Source: Geodermatophilus telluris
GTDB taxonomy: Bacteria > Actinomycetota > Actinomycetes > Mycobacteriales > Geodermatophilaceae
Reading direction: 5' to 3'
DNA length: 64,000 bases
Assembly (NCBI RefSeq): GCF_900102745.1
Contig: NZ_FMZF01000002.1
Coordinates: forward strand, 682,001 to 746,000
A program made the translations under genes and the position numbers. Position 1 is the first letter of the stretch, and every line of letters starts with the position of its first letter. This document shows positions 46,114 to 55,215 of the stretch, piece after piece. Under the pieces are notes generated by a model, which did no database searches, was not told the origin of the DNA, and saw only the letters and a list, made by a program, of their open reading frames with translations.

Positions 46114-47145
46114 TCAGCGATCTTCGGTACGGCTCCGGTCAGCCTCCGGGCCGCGTGACTCGGCGAGCAGCGCCTGGGCGGCGGCGCGCGTCCGGTCCTC
46201 GGCGCTCGGCCACAGGTGCGAGTAGGTCGACAGGGTGGTCGTCGCGGAGGAGTGGCCGAGGGCGCGCTGCACCGTGACGATGTCGCAGCCGGCGGCGATC
46301 GGCCCCGAGGCGTAGAAGTGCCGGAGGTCGTGCAGCCGCAGACCGGAGACCCCGGCGGCCGCGGTGGCGGTGCGCCAGCGGTGGCCGACGGTGTTCTGGT
46401 GCGGCGGCTGATCACCTTCTCCGGTGAACATCCAGCCGCCGCCCCGGTCCTGCCCGGCGACGTGCGCGGCCAGCATCTCGACCAATCCGGGTGCCAGGAA
46501 CACGACCCGCTCGCTGCCGTACTTGGGCGGCCGGACCTCGACCTGGCCGCGGCTGGCCCGCTGCACCTGGCGGGTGACGGTGACGGTGCGGCGCAGGAAG
46601 TCGACGTCCTCCACCCGCAGCCCGGCGGCCTCACCGAGCCGGAGCCCGGCGAACGCGCACAGCGCGACGAACGGGCGGAAGGCCGGGTCGGCAGCGTCGA
46701 GGATGGCGCCCACCTGCGCCGCCGTGGGCAGCGTCATGGCCGCCTGAGGACGACGGCGGCGGGGAAGCGCCACCCCGATGCTGGGATCGGTCGGGATGAG
46801 CTTGTCCGCGACGGCGCCACGTAGGACGGCGCGGACGTTGTTCATCCGGGTGTGCACCGTTCCGGCGGCGAGCCTGCGGTTGACCATGCCCTTGGCCCAG
46901 CCCTCGATGTGCGAGCGGCGGAGTGATCGCAGCGGCACGTCACCGAAGGGCACGGAGCGGGCGGCGAGCCGCATTGCGAGGACCGTCCCCGGGGCCCACA
47001 CCTGCCGTTCGGACCAGTCGGCGTAAGACTTGGCGAAGGTGACCCGGCCCGCGCCGGGATCGACATAGCGCCCGAGCACCAATGCTGCGCTCAGGCCGGC
47101 CGCGCCGCCGCCGACCACCACCAGGTCGTGAACCTTCGCCTCCAT
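46114..47145 (-). CDS. int: Tyrosine integrase with an oxidoreductase-derived N-terminus
   Basis: 343 aa from ATG 47145 with a perfect GGAGGTGAT ribosome site. Residues 1-26 (KVHDLVVVGGGAAGLSAALV, LGR) are the FAD-binding start of a thioredoxin-reductase-like enzyme. From about residue 26 the sequence is integrase: YVDPGAGRVTF, a SAM-like core-binding domain, and the catalytic domain with Arg in FAGLRLGEA, HDLRHFYAS, LGHSSATTTLSTYSHL (His and Tyr nucleophile). The AP2-like arm-binding domain usually before YVDPGAGRVTF is missing. All core catalytic residues are present, but activity may be altered. Confidence 0.85.
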   Translation of the reverse strand: MEAKVHDLVVVGGGAAGLSAALVLGRYVDPGAGRVTFAKSYADWSERQVWAPGTVLAMRLAARSVPFGDVPLRSLRRSHIEGWAKGMVNRRLAAGTVHTRMNNVRAVLRGAVADKLIPTDPSIGVALPRRRRPQAAMTLPTAAQVGAILDAADPAFRPFVALCAFAGLRLGEAAGLRVEDVDFLRRTVTVTRQVQRASRGQVEVRPPKYGSERVVFLAPGLVEMLAAHVAGQDRGGGWMFTGEGDQPPHQNTVGHRWRTATAAAGVSGLRLHDLRHFYASGPIAAGCDIVTVQRALGHSSATTTLSTYSHLWPSAEDRTRAAAQALLAESRGPEADRSRTEDR

Positions 47146-47191
47146 GACGATCACCTCCGCGGCGAAGGTTCGCGGGGCCGCCCGATCCCGA

Positions 47192-47203
47192 CAACGATCG
47201 TTG
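47192..47203. promoter_or_regulatory. Palindromic operator candidate between the integrase and XRE-cupin genes
   Basis: CAACGATCGTTG, a perfect 12-base palindrome in the 77-91-base gap between the divergent genes. XRE regulators usually bind such palindromes near their own gene, so this may control both directions. Confidence 0.45.
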
Positions 47204-47222
47204 CCATTTCCGGGAAGCGCTG

Positions 47223-47831
47223 GTGGGCTGGCCGGCATGCGGCACTCGGCGGCGATCGCGGCGGCGCTGGCCGAGGTGGGGGCCACGGCTGAAGCGGGTG
47301 CGCACCCAGCGCGACATCACCCTGACCCAGCTGGCCGCCGCCACCGGCATCTCCAAGAGCACGCTGTCCCGGCTGGAGGCCGGGCAGCGCAAGCCCAGCC
47401 TGGAGCTGCTGCTGCCGATCGCGCAGGCGCACCGGATCCCGCTGGAGGAGCTGATCGGCGCCCGCGAGGTCGGCGATCCCCGGGTGCGCTTCATCCCGCG
47501 GCGGCGCAACGGCCGCATCGTCGTGCCGCTGACCCGCAACCCCGGCGGGCTGCAGGCGTGGAAGACGATCATCCCGCCCGAGCTCGGCGAGCCCGAGCTG
47601 CGCACCCATGAGGGCTACGAATGGCTCTACGTGCTGGCCGGACGGGTGCGACTGATCCTTGGCGACCACGACCTCACCCTGGGCCCCGGCGAGGTCGCCG
47701 AGTTCGACACCCGGCTGCCGCACTGGTTCGGTCCGGCCGACGACCAGCCAGTGGAGACTCTCAGCCTCCTCGGCCGCCAGGGGGAACGCATCCACGTCCG
47801 CGCCGCCCCCCGCCGAACCGACCACGACTGA
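47223..47831 (+). CDS. XRE-family regulator with cupin domain, probable N-terminal frameshift
   Basis: Helix-turn-helix (TLTQLAAATGISKSTLSRLE, AGQRKPSLELLLPIAQAHRI) followed by a cupin effector domain (THEGYEWLYVLAGRVRLILG, DHDLTLGPGEVAEFDTRLPH). Drawn from GTG 47223 it is 202 aa, but the first 20 residues are atypical. ATG 47237 in another frame gives MRHSAAIAAALAEVG, and removal of one G from GGGGG at 47278-47282 would join it to PRLKRVRTQRD, the normal family start. It may be a sequencing error, a real mutation, or start at internal GTG 47299. Such regulators usually control a divergent FAD oxidoreductase, of which only the start remains here. Confidence 0.75.
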   Translation: MGWPACGTRRRSRRRWPRWGPRLKRVRTQRDITLTQLAAATGISKSTLSRLEAGQRKPSLELLLPIAQAHRIPLEELIGAREVGDPRVRFIPRRRNGRIVVPLTRNPGGLQAWKTIIPPELGEPELRTHEGYEWLYVLAGRVRLILGDHDLTLGPGEVAEFDTRLPHWFGPADDQPVETLSLLGRQGERIHVRAAPRRTDHD

Positions 47832-47965
47832 TCCGGTTGCGGCGGGGCGAAGGGCATCGACACCATTCGTCTCCGACTGCCACGATGCGTCTCCGGAGCC
47901 GACGGTGTGGCCGGTGACCAGAGTCGTCGACGCCGGGGCTTGGCCCCTCCAGGGAGGCGGTCGCG

Positions 47966-50659
47966 GTGGGGCCCCTGCTCACGACCAAACTGCACGTTCC
48001 GCGGCGGCGGCGTGGCCTGGTGGTGGCCCGACCCCGGCTCAGCGAGCGGCTCGACCGGGGCGGCGACGCGGCGCTGACCCTCGTGTCCGCGCCGGCCGGG
48101 TTCGGCAAGACCACCTTGCTCACCGAGTGGCTGGCCACCGCCGACCGGCGATCGACAGCATGGCTGTCCCTCGACGACCGGGACAACGACCCGAACACGT
48201 TCTGGACCTACCTCATCGCCGCGCTGCAGACGGCGGTACCCGGCGTAGGGGCCGGCGCATTCGCGCTGCTGCGGGAGCCGCACGCGTCGCTCGACGAAGT
48301 GCTCGCCACCCTGGTCAACGAGCTCGACGCGGTCCCCGACGACCTGGTCCTGGTGCTGGACGACTACCACGCCATCGCCACGCCGGAGATCCACGAGCGG
48401 ATGGCCTTCCTCGTGGAGCACCTGCCCCCGCACGTGCACCTGGTGATCGCCACCCGCGCCGACCCGGCCCTGCCCGTGGCCCGGTGGCGGGCGCGCGGCG
48501 AGCTCGTCGAGATCCGCGCCGACGAGCTGCGCTTCACCCCCGAGGAGGCCGCGGCCTACCTCAACGAGGCGATGGGGCTGGCCCTGACCGCCGAACACAT
48601 TGCGGCGCTGGAGGCGCGCACCGAGGGCTGGATCGCCGCGCTGCAGTTGGCCGCGTTGTCCATGCAGGGCCGCGACGACCCCGCCGGCTTCATCGCTGGC
48701 TTCGCCGGCGACGCCCGCTACATCGTCGACTACCTGGTCGAGGAGGTCCTGCAGCGCCAGCCCGATGACGTCCGCCACTTCTTGCTGCGGACCTCCATCC
48801 TCAACCGGCTGACCGGCCCGCTCTGCGACGCCGTGGTCGGCCGGGACGGCGGCCGGCCGATGCTCGAGGGCCTCGAGCGGGCGAACCTGTTCCTGGTCCC
48901 GCTGGACGACCGCCGCACCTGGTACCGCTACCACCACTTGTTCGCCGACGTCCTTCAGGCGCACCTGCTCGACGAGCAACCCGGCACCGTCCCGGACCTG
49001 CACCGGCGGGCAGCGGAGTGGTTCGAGCGCAGCGGCGAGCGGGCCGAGGCGATCGAGCACGCGCTGGCGGCGGCGGACCTGGACCGGGCGGCGGACCTCC
49101 TCGAGCGCGTGATCCCAGATATGAACCGGCACCGGGGGGAGGCCACGCTGCGCCGCTGGCTGGAGTCCCTGCCCGACGAGGTGCTCCGCGCCCGGCCGCT
49201 CCTGAGCGCCGGCTACGTGGGGGCCTTGATGTCCACCGGAGAGGTACGCGGAGCGGAGGCGCGCCTGGAGGAGGTCGAGCGGTGGCTGGCCGGCCCACCG
49301 GGCGGGGCGGACGGCGGCGTCGTGGACGAGGCACGTCGGCGCTTGCCCGGCCAGATCGCCATGTTCCGGTCCGCGCAGGCTCTGGTCTCCGGTGACGTGG
49401 ACGCCAGCATGCGGCACGCCCGGCGAGCGCTCGATCTCGCGGCGCCGGGAGATCTCGCCACGCGGGGCGGACCGGAGGCGCTGATCGGGCTGGCCTTCTG
49501 GACGACGGGCGACCTCGACGAGGGCTACCGCTGGTACGCCCAGGGGATGGCGAGCCTCGACGAGGCGGGCTACGCCACCGACGTGGTCGGCGGCGCCGTC
49601 ACCCTGGCCGAGATCCGGATCGCCCAGGGCCGTCTCCGCGACGCCATGTCCATCTACCGGCGCGGACTACGCCGCGCCGAGCAGACCGTGCCGGCGCTCA
49701 AGGGCGCGGCCGACATGCACGTGGGGATGAGCGAGCTGTTCCGGGAGCGCGATGACCTCGAGGCGGCCCGGGGGCACCTCGTCCGCAGCCAGGAGCTGGG
49801 CCCGTCGTCGGATCTGCCCAAGAACGCGTACCGGCGGCGTCTCGCCATGGCGCGTCTCTGCGAGGTGGAGGGTGACCTGGACGGGGCGTTCGAGCTGCTG
49901 GACGAGGCCGAGCGCTGCTTCAACAACGACTACTCACCCGACGTCCGACCGATCCCCGCGCTCCGAGCGCGGATGGAGGCTGCGCACGGCCGGCTGGGGG
50001 ACGCCCTGGACTGGGTCGGCGAACGGGGCCTGTCCGCCGACGACGACCTGAGCTACGTGCGCGAGTACGAGCACGTCACCCTGGCGCGCGTGCTGCTCGC
50101 CCGGCACGCCGTGGAAGACGGCGCCGGGGCCTCGCTCCGTGCAGCGACCGGGCTGCTCGACCGGCTGCTGTCCGCGGCGGAGGCCGGGCGCCGGGCGGGC
50201 AGCGTCATCGAGATTCTGGTGCTGCAGGCGCTCGCCGCGCAGGCCTGCGGCGACATGCCTGCGGCGCTCGCGGCGTTGCGGCGGGCCCTGTCCCTGGCCG
50301 AGGCGGAGGACTACGTCCGGACCTTCGCCGACGAGGGGGCGCCGATGACCGCGCTGCTGCGGTCCGCCGGAGCGTCGGGATCGATCTCGGGTTACGTCCG
50401 CCGGCTCATAATCGCCTGCGGTGTCCACGACGACGAGCCCGTCGCCCAGCGTCTGGTGGAGCCGCTGAGCGCCCGGGAGCTCGACGTCCTCCGGCTGCTG
50501 GCCACCGACCTCGACGGCCCACGGATCGCCAGCGAGCTGTTCGTGTCCCTGAACACCGTCCGGACCCACACCAAGAACATCTACGCCAAGCTCGGCGTGA
50601 CCAACCGGCGTGCGGCCGTCCGCCGGGGGCAGGAGCTGGATCTCGTGCGGGGCCGGTGA
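47966..50659 (+). CDS. MalT-like LuxR-family ATP-dependent transcription regulator
   Basis: 897 aa from GTG 47966. STAND-type ATPase: Walker A SAPAGFGKTTLLTEWL near 40-55, Walker B DDLVLVLDDYHAIATPEIHE near 125-145, and the MalT-like sensor block RTWYRYHHLFADVL. TPR-rich middle (about 330-800), then a C-terminal LuxR helix-turn-helix (LSARELDVLRLLATDLDGPR, IASELFVSLNTVRTHTKNIY, AKLGVTNRRAAVRRG). An inducer is expected to open the ATPase and allow oligomerisation. It probably controls the MFS/DUF4386/QOR/ABC genes that follow. Confidence 0.9.
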   Translation: MGPLLTTKLHVPRRRRGLVVARPRLSERLDRGGDAALTLVSAPAGFGKTTLLTEWLATADRRSTAWLSLDDRDNDPNTFWTYLIAALQTAVPGVGAGAFALLREPHASLDEVLATLVNELDAVPDDLVLVLDDYHAIATPEIHERMAFLVEHLPPHVHLVIATRADPALPVARWRARGELVEIRADELRFTPEEAAAYLNEAMGLALTAEHIAALEARTEGWIAALQLAALSMQGRDDPAGFIAGFAGDARYIVDYLVEEVLQRQPDDVRHFLLRTSILNRLTGPLCDAVVGRDGGRPMLEGLERANLFLVPLDDRRTWYRYHHLFADVLQAHLLDEQPGTVPDLHRRAAEWFERSGERAEAIEHALAAADLDRAADLLERVIPDMNRHRGEATLRRWLESLPDEVLRARPLLSAGYVGALMSTGEVRGAEARLEEVERWLAGPPGGADGGVVDEARRRLPGQIAMFRSAQALVSGDVDASMRHARRALDLAAPGDLATRGGPEALIGLAFWTTGDLDEGYRWYAQGMASLDEAGYATDVVGGAVTLAEIRIAQGRLRDAMSIYRRGLRRAEQTVPALKGAADMHVGMSELFRERDDLEAARGHLVRSQELGPSSDLPKNAYRRRLAMARLCEVEGDLDGAFELLDEAERCFNNDYSPDVRPIPALRARMEAAHGRLGDALDWVGERGLSADDDLSYVREYEHVTLARVLLARHAVEDGAGASLRAATGLLDRLLSAAEAGRRAGSVIEILVLQALAAQACGDMPAALAALRRALSLAEAEDYVRTFADEGAPMTALLRSAGASGSISGYVRRLIIACGVHDDEPVAQRLVEPLSARELDVLRLLATDLDGPRIASELFVSLNTVRTHTKNIYAKLGVTNRRAAVRRGQELDLVRGR

Positions 50660-50666
50660 GGCGGCG

Positions 50667-51971
50667 TCAGCGCACCCGCCGGACACGGAGGATCGCCGCG
50701 CCCGCCAGCGCGGCGCAGGTGCCGGCGACACCGAACAGCACCCCGTAGTCGCCGTCGGCGACCGACAGGACGAACGGAGCCAGCGCGGGCGCGACCGAGA
50801 AGGGCAGGGCGCCGGCGATGTTGAGGACGCCGAGGTCCTTGGCGTTGTCGTGGCTCGTCAGCACATCGGCGACGAGCGCGAGGTCGACGGCGGTGTAGAG
50901 GCCGAAGCCCAGGCCGCCGACGGCCATGCCGACGAGGTAGCCGTCGAAGCCGGAGGCAATCGCGAGCAGGAACAGCGCCGAGCCGTATACCAGCGCCGCG
51001 ACGCAGACGAAGGCCTTGCGCCGGCCGGTGCGGTCGGACAGCCGCCCGCCCACCACGGAGGCGACGGCGACGAGTGCGGACTGCGCGAGCGTGCCCAGGA
51101 AGATCTGCCGGGGGACGTCGGCCTCGGCGCTGCCCACCTCCTGCAGCAGGTAGTACGCCTGGTAGGTGGTCAGGAACGCGTAGGCCAGGACGAACAGGAA
51201 TCGGCTGACGAAGGCCCACGCGAAGTCCGGGTTCCGCCGGGGGCTGACGTAGAACGTGCCGGCCAGTTCCCGCAGCGACCACGCCGGCTTCTCCGCCCGG
51301 GCGAGCCTGCGGTCGTCGAGCGTGAGGGCGAAGAGCAGGACGAAGAACCCACCGACCGCGCAGGGCACGAGGAACATCGCGAGCTGGTTGCCGGTGACGA
51401 GCTGGACCAGGTAGGTGCCGCCCACGGAGGCGACCGGAAGGCACACGCCGAGCACGCCGGACACCAGGCCGCGCTGCGCGGTCGGCACCTGGTCCGGCAG
51501 CACCGCCACCATGGCGGCGAGCAGGGCGTTGTTGAGCATCTGGGCCAGGCACCAGCCGGCGAGGACCACCGGGATGCTCGGCGCCAGCGCGACCACGAGG
51601 ACGCCGAGGGAGCCGCCCAGCAGGCCGATCACCATCCACGGCCGCCGCATGCCCAGCGGTGAAGGGGTTCGGTCGCTGAGCTTGCCGAAGAACGGGTTGG
51701 CCACCATGGCCACCAGGCCGCCGACCCCGGTGACCAGCGCCAGGCCCTCCGGCGCCCGTTCGGCGCCGACGAGTGAGTTGATCTTCAGTGCCAGGGTGAC
51801 CAGGAGGGGCGCCACCAGCACCAGGCACGTGCTCGTGAACCCGGCCGCGTACAGCCAGACGAAGCGCGGGCCGACCCGCTGGGTCGGAGCCGAGCGCACC
51901 CCGGGCTCCGCCGCAGGCAGCGGTGGCGGCAGCGGCTCCGGCCCGGCTCCGGCAGCAACGGTGCGGGACAC
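50667..51971 (-). CDS. MFS transporter
   Basis: 434 aa from GTG 51971 (GAGGGAG upstream). Twelve predicted membrane segments. The loop GKLSDRTPSPLGMRRPWMVI between segments 2 and 3 and GGRLSDRTGRRKAFVCVAAL in the second half are the MFS motif A in both halves. Closest in style to sugar/GPH-like actinobacterial transporters. Convergent with the MalT-like regulator (7 bases apart) and divergent from the DUF4386 operon. Confidence 0.88.
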   Translation of the reverse strand: MSRTVAAGAGPEPLPPPLPAAEPGVRSAPTQRVGPRFVWLYAAGFTSTCLVLVAPLLVTLALKINSLVGAERAPEGLALVTGVGGLVAMVANPFFGKLSDRTPSPLGMRRPWMVIGLLGGSLGVLVVALAPSIPVVLAGWCLAQMLNNALLAAMVAVLPDQVPTAQRGLVSGVLGVCLPVASVGGTYLVQLVTGNQLAMFLVPCAVGGFFVLLFALTLDDRRLARAEKPAWSLRELAGTFYVSPRRNPDFAWAFVSRFLFVLAYAFLTTYQAYYLLQEVGSAEADVPRQIFLGTLAQSALVAVASVVGGRLSDRTGRRKAFVCVAALVYGSALFLLAIASGFDGYLVGMAVGGLGFGLYTAVDLALVADVLTSHDNAKDLGVLNIAGALPFSVAPALAPFVLSVADGDYGVLFGVAGTCAALAGAAILRVRRVR

Positions 51972-52075
51972 GGGCCGCTCCCTCGACGTGCTGGTCGGTG
52001 GTGTCCCCGTGCTGCTGCGGTCCGCGCACCGTAGCCGAGACGGGAGTCGGGCCAACCACGTTCGCGCGTGACGGA

Positions 52076-52105
52076 ATCACCACCTCACTCACATCACGTG
52101 GTGAT
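52076..52105. promoter_or_regulatory. Inverted repeat between MFS and DUF4386 operon
   Basis: ATCACCAC-14 bases-GTGGTGAT, centred in the 194-base divergent gap. Likely binding site for a regulator, with the MalT-like protein the obvious candidate. Confidence 0.45.
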
Positions 52106-52165
52106 CCCCGCTCCCCACGCCGGCTCCTAGCTTTCGCACATCGACGAGAGAGCGAGCAGCACGTG

Positions 52166-52426
52166 ATGACCACCAACCCGGCCGGCCCGGCGGCCGACTC
52201 CCCGCGCTACGAGATCCGGCTACGCGGCCGCCTCGACCCGCGGTGGGCCACCTGGTTCGACGGGATGACCCTCACCACCGCCGACGACGGCACCACCGCC
52301 CTGCGCGGCCCGGTGACCGACCAGGCAGCGCTGCACGGCCTGCTGCAGAAGGTGCGCGACCTCGGGGTGCCGCTGCTCTCGGTCACCCCGCTCGACGCGG
52401 AGCACCCGCGCACCGCCACCACCTGA
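52166..52426 (+). CDS. Small conserved protein preceding DUF4386
   Basis: 86 aa from ATG 52166 (GTG 52163 overlaps it). Sequence blocks YEIRLRGRLDPRWATWFDGM, TLTTADDGTTALRGPVTDQA, ALHGLLQKVRDLGVPLLSVT recur as a stand-alone small protein in actinobacteria, often next to LuxR regulators and transporters. No membrane segment. Function unknown. First gene of the plus-strand operon. Confidence 0.75.
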   Translation: MTTNPAGPAADSPRYEIRLRGRLDPRWATWFDGMTLTTADDGTTALRGPVTDQAALHGLLQKVRDLGVPLLSVTPLDAEHPRTATT

Positions 52427-52454
52427 CCCGCCACCACACCCGAAGGACTCCGCC

Positions 52455-53222
52455 ATGAGCATCAGCGCACCGCCCGCCGCGGCGACCCGACCCGCGAGGA
52501 CCCGACCCGCGACGGACCCGATGCGACAGACCGCATTCCTCGGCGGCCTGCTGTACGTCATCACCTTCGCCGCCTCGATCCCGGCCGCCTTCTACTTCCT
52601 TGCCCCCGTCCTCGACAACCCCGACTACGTCCTGGGCGCAGGGTCCGACGGGCGCGTCATCACCGGCGGCCTGCTCGAGGTGGTCACCGCCATCGCCGGC
52701 GCCGGCGCCGCGGTCGTGTTGTTCCCCGTGGTGAGGCGGCAGAACAGCACTCTGGCGCTCGGCTTCGTCGCCTCCCGCCTGCTCGAAGGCGCGATCATCA
52801 TCATCGGTGTCGTCAGCGTCCTTGCGATCGTGACGCTGCGACAGGACGTCGCCGGAGCGCCCGACGCCGACACGGCCTCGCTGACCACCACCGCCGCAGC
52901 ACTCGTCGCGGTCCGCGACTTCACGTTCCACATCGGTCCGGGCTTCATGGCGGCCGTGAACGCGTTGCTGCTGGGCAGCCTGATGTACCGGTCCGGACTC
53001 GTGCCACGGGTGATCCCGCTGATGGGCCTCATCGGAGCCCCGCTGCTCCTCGTGGCCAAGATCGCGACGGTCTACGGCGTCAACGACGACGCCACCCTGT
53101 GGTCGGTGATCGCCCTGGCGCCGATCTTCTTCTGGGAGCTGTCGCTGGGCATCTACCTGGCCGTCCGGGGCTTCCGGCCCGCCGCCGTCGCCGCCCTGCC
53201 GACCGCGCAGGCCGTGCGATGA
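52455..53222 (+). CDS. DUF4386 membrane protein
   Basis: 255 aa with about six membrane segments (AFLGGLLYVITFAASIPAAF, GGLLEVVTAIAGAGAAVVLF, LALGFVASRLLEGAIIIIGV, FMAAVNALLLGSLMYRSGLV, VIPLMGLIGAPLLLVAKIAT, WSVIALAPIFFWELSLGIYL). Family features RFSLALGFVASR-like and SGLVPR are present. Its stop overlaps the QOR-like gene by 4 bases. Function unknown. Confidence 0.85.
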   Translation: MSISAPPAAATRPARTRPATDPMRQTAFLGGLLYVITFAASIPAAFYFLAPVLDNPDYVLGAGSDGRVITGGLLEVVTAIAGAGAAVVLFPVVRRQNSTLALGFVASRLLEGAIIIIGVVSVLAIVTLRQDVAGAPDADTASLTTTAAALVAVRDFTFHIGPGFMAAVNALLLGSLMYRSGLVPRVIPLMGLIGAPLLLVAKIATVYGVNDDATLWSVIALAPIFFWELSLGIYLAVRGFRPAAVAALPTAQAVR

Positions 53223-54244
53223 GGGCCGCGGTCTACCGCCGGTTCGGTGGGCCGGACACCGTCCACGTGGCGGATGTGCGGCGGCCGACGGTCGCCCCCC
53301 ACGACGTCCTCGTCCGGGTGCATGCCAGCACCGTCAGCGTCGCCGACCACCGCGCCCGCAGCCGCGAGGTGCCCCGCGGGCTCGGCCTGCTGGCCGCCGC
53401 TGGGATCGGCCTGTTCCGGCCGAAGCACCCGGTGCTCGGCTTCGACGTCGCCGGCGTCGTCGCGGACGTCGGCGCGAACGTCACCACGTTCGGCCCCGGC
53501 GACGAGGTGATCGCGATGACCGGCGGGCAGTTCGGCGGGCACGCCGAGTACGCCCGGGTGCCGCAGACCGCCGCGATCGCGCACAAGCCGCGGAACATGA
53601 CGTTCGAGGACGCCGTCACGCTGGTCTTCGGCGGGCTGACCGCCCGGGGCTTCCTGGGCCAGGCGTTCCTCGGCCCGGGCGCGACGGTCCTGGTGAACGG
53701 GGCGTCGGGCGCGGTGGGCACCGCGGCGGTGCAGCTGGCGGCGCACGCCGGGGCGTACGTGACCGGCGTGTGCAGCGGCGCGAACCGCGAGCTCGTCATG
53801 TCGCTGGGCGCCGAGCGGGTGATCGACTACACCGCCGAGGACTTCACCGCCGGGCCGGCCGCCTACGACGTGATCGTCGACTGCGTCGGCACCGCCCCGT
53901 TCGAGCGAGTCCGGCATCTGCTCAAGCCCGGTGGCGCGCTGCTGCTGGTGATCACCGACCTACCGGGGCTGCTGCGGGCACCGCTGCGCAGCCGGCGGAC
54001 CGGGCACCTGGTGACCGCCGACGTCGGCACGCCCACCGCCGAGGACCTGGCGTTCCTCGTCGGCCTCGCCGAGGCCGGCTCCTTCCGGGCCGTCCGCGAC
54101 CGCACCTACGACCTCGGCGACGTCGCCGAGGCGCACCGTTACGTCGACACCGGCCGCAAGCGCGGCAACGTCGTCCTTCGCCTCCGCGGCGAAGAGTCGG
54201 CGCCGAAGTCCACCGCCCAGCAGACCGAGGAGGCCTCGTCATGA
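53219..54244 (+). CDS. Zinc-free quinone oxidoreductase-like (MDR) enzyme
   Basis: 341 aa from ATG 53219. MDR fold: N-terminal substrate domain (AAVYRRFGGPDTVHVADVRR, VLGFDVAGVVADVGANVTTF, GPGDEVIAM) and a NADPH-binding domain (VLVNGASGAVGTAAVQLAAH). Catalytic-zinc Cys/His ligands are absent, so it is quinone-reductase/enoyl-reductase-like. Overlaps DUF4386 upstream and the ABC ATPase downstream (4 bases each), a tightly coupled set. Confidence 0.88.
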   Translation: MRAAVYRRFGGPDTVHVADVRRPTVAPHDVLVRVHASTVSVADHRARSREVPRGLGLLAAAGIGLFRPKHPVLGFDVAGVVADVGANVTTFGPGDEVIAMTGGQFGGHAEYARVPQTAAIAHKPRNMTFEDAVTLVFGGLTARGFLGQAFLGPGATVLVNGASGAVGTAAVQLAAHAGAYVTGVCSGANRELVMSLGAERVIDYTAEDFTAGPAAYDVIVDCVGTAPFERVRHLLKPGGALLLVITDLPGLLRAPLRSRRTGHLVTADVGTPTAEDLAFLVGLAEAGSFRAVRDRTYDLGDVAEAHRYVDTGRKRGNVVLRLRGEESAPKSTAQQTEEASS

Positions 54245-55215
54245 TCGAGGCGCACGAGCTGACCAAGCGCTACGGCGAGAAGACCGCCGTCGACGGGATC
54301 AGCTTCACCATCGCCCCCGGGTCGGTCACCGGCTTCCTCGGACCCAACGGCGCCGGCAAGTCGACCACCATGCGGATGATCATGGGGCTGGACCGGCCCA
54401 CCTCCGGGACGGTCACCGTCAACGGCAGGCCCTACGCCGAGCACCGCTCGCCGCTGAGCGAGGTGGGTGCCCTGCTCGACGCCAAGGCCGTGCACCCGGG
54501 CCGCAGCGCCCGGTCGCACCTGCGCACGATGGCCGCCACCCACAACATCCCGTCGTCGCGGGTGGACGAGGTCATCGAGATGACCGGCCTGGCGGCCGTC
54601 GCCGGAAAGCGGGTCGGCGGTTTCTCCCTCGGCATGGGCCAACGGCTCGGCATCGCCTCGGCGATGCTCGCCGACCCGCGGACGCTGATCCTGGACGAGC
54701 CGGTCAACGGCCTCGATCCCGAGGGCGTGCAGTGGGTGCGCCGGCTCGTGCGCACCCTGGCCGACGAGGGACGGACGGTGTTCCTCTCCTCGCACCTGAT
54801 GAGCGAGATGGCGCAGACCGCCGACCAGCTCCTCGTCATCGGCCGCGGCCGGATCATCGCCGCGGGCCCGGTGCAGGAGGTCATCGACTCCGTCTCCGCC
54901 GCCGCCGTCCGCGTGCGCACTCCACGCGCCGGCGAGCTGGCCGACCTGCTGCAGGCCGACGGCGTCACGATCAGCTCCCCGGAGCCCGGGACGCTCGACC
55001 TGCGGGGCATCGACGCCGCCGACGTCGGCGAACTCGCCTGCGCCGCCGGCATCGCGCTGCACGAGCTCTGCCCCCGTAGCGCCACCCTCGAGGAGGCCTA
55101 CATGAGCCTCACCCAGGACGCGGTCGAGTACCGGTCCGACCTCGCCGCCACGACCTCGGCCGCCACGACCTCGGCCGCCACGACGTCGGCCGTCCCGGAG
55201 GAGGGATCCCGATGA
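54241..55215 (+). CDS. ABC exporter ATP-binding protein (island)
   Basis: 324 aa from ATG 54241. Walker A FLGPNGAGKSTTMRMIMGLD, signature FSLGMGQRLGIASAML (degenerate LSGGQ), Walker B TLILDEPVNGLDPEGVQWVR, H-loop SSHLMSEMAQTADQ. The C-terminal TTSAATTSAATTSA comes from a short tandem repeat at 55147-55193. Overlaps the permease gene by 4 bases. Confidence 0.9.
   Translation: MIEAHELTKRYGEKTAVDGISFTIAPGSVTGFLGPNGAGKSTTMRMIMGLDRPTSGTVTVNGRPYAEHRSPLSEVGALLDAKAVHPGRSARSHLRTMAATHNIPSSRVDEVIEMTGLAAVAGKRVGGFSLGMGQRLGIASAMLADPRTLILDEPVNGLDPEGVQWVRRLVRTLADEGRTVFLSSHLMSEMAQTADQLLVIGRGRIIAAGPVQEVIDSVSAAAVRVRTPRAGELADLLQADGVTISSPEPGTLDLRGIDAADVGELACAAGIALHELCPRSATLEEAYMSLTQDAVEYRSDLAATTSAATTSAATTSAVPEEGSR

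Noticed and set aside
55147-55193. Short tandem repeat at the end of the island ABC ATPase
   Set aside because: In-frame coding expansion of TTSAA, an ordinary low-complexity linker, not a mobile or regulatory repeat.
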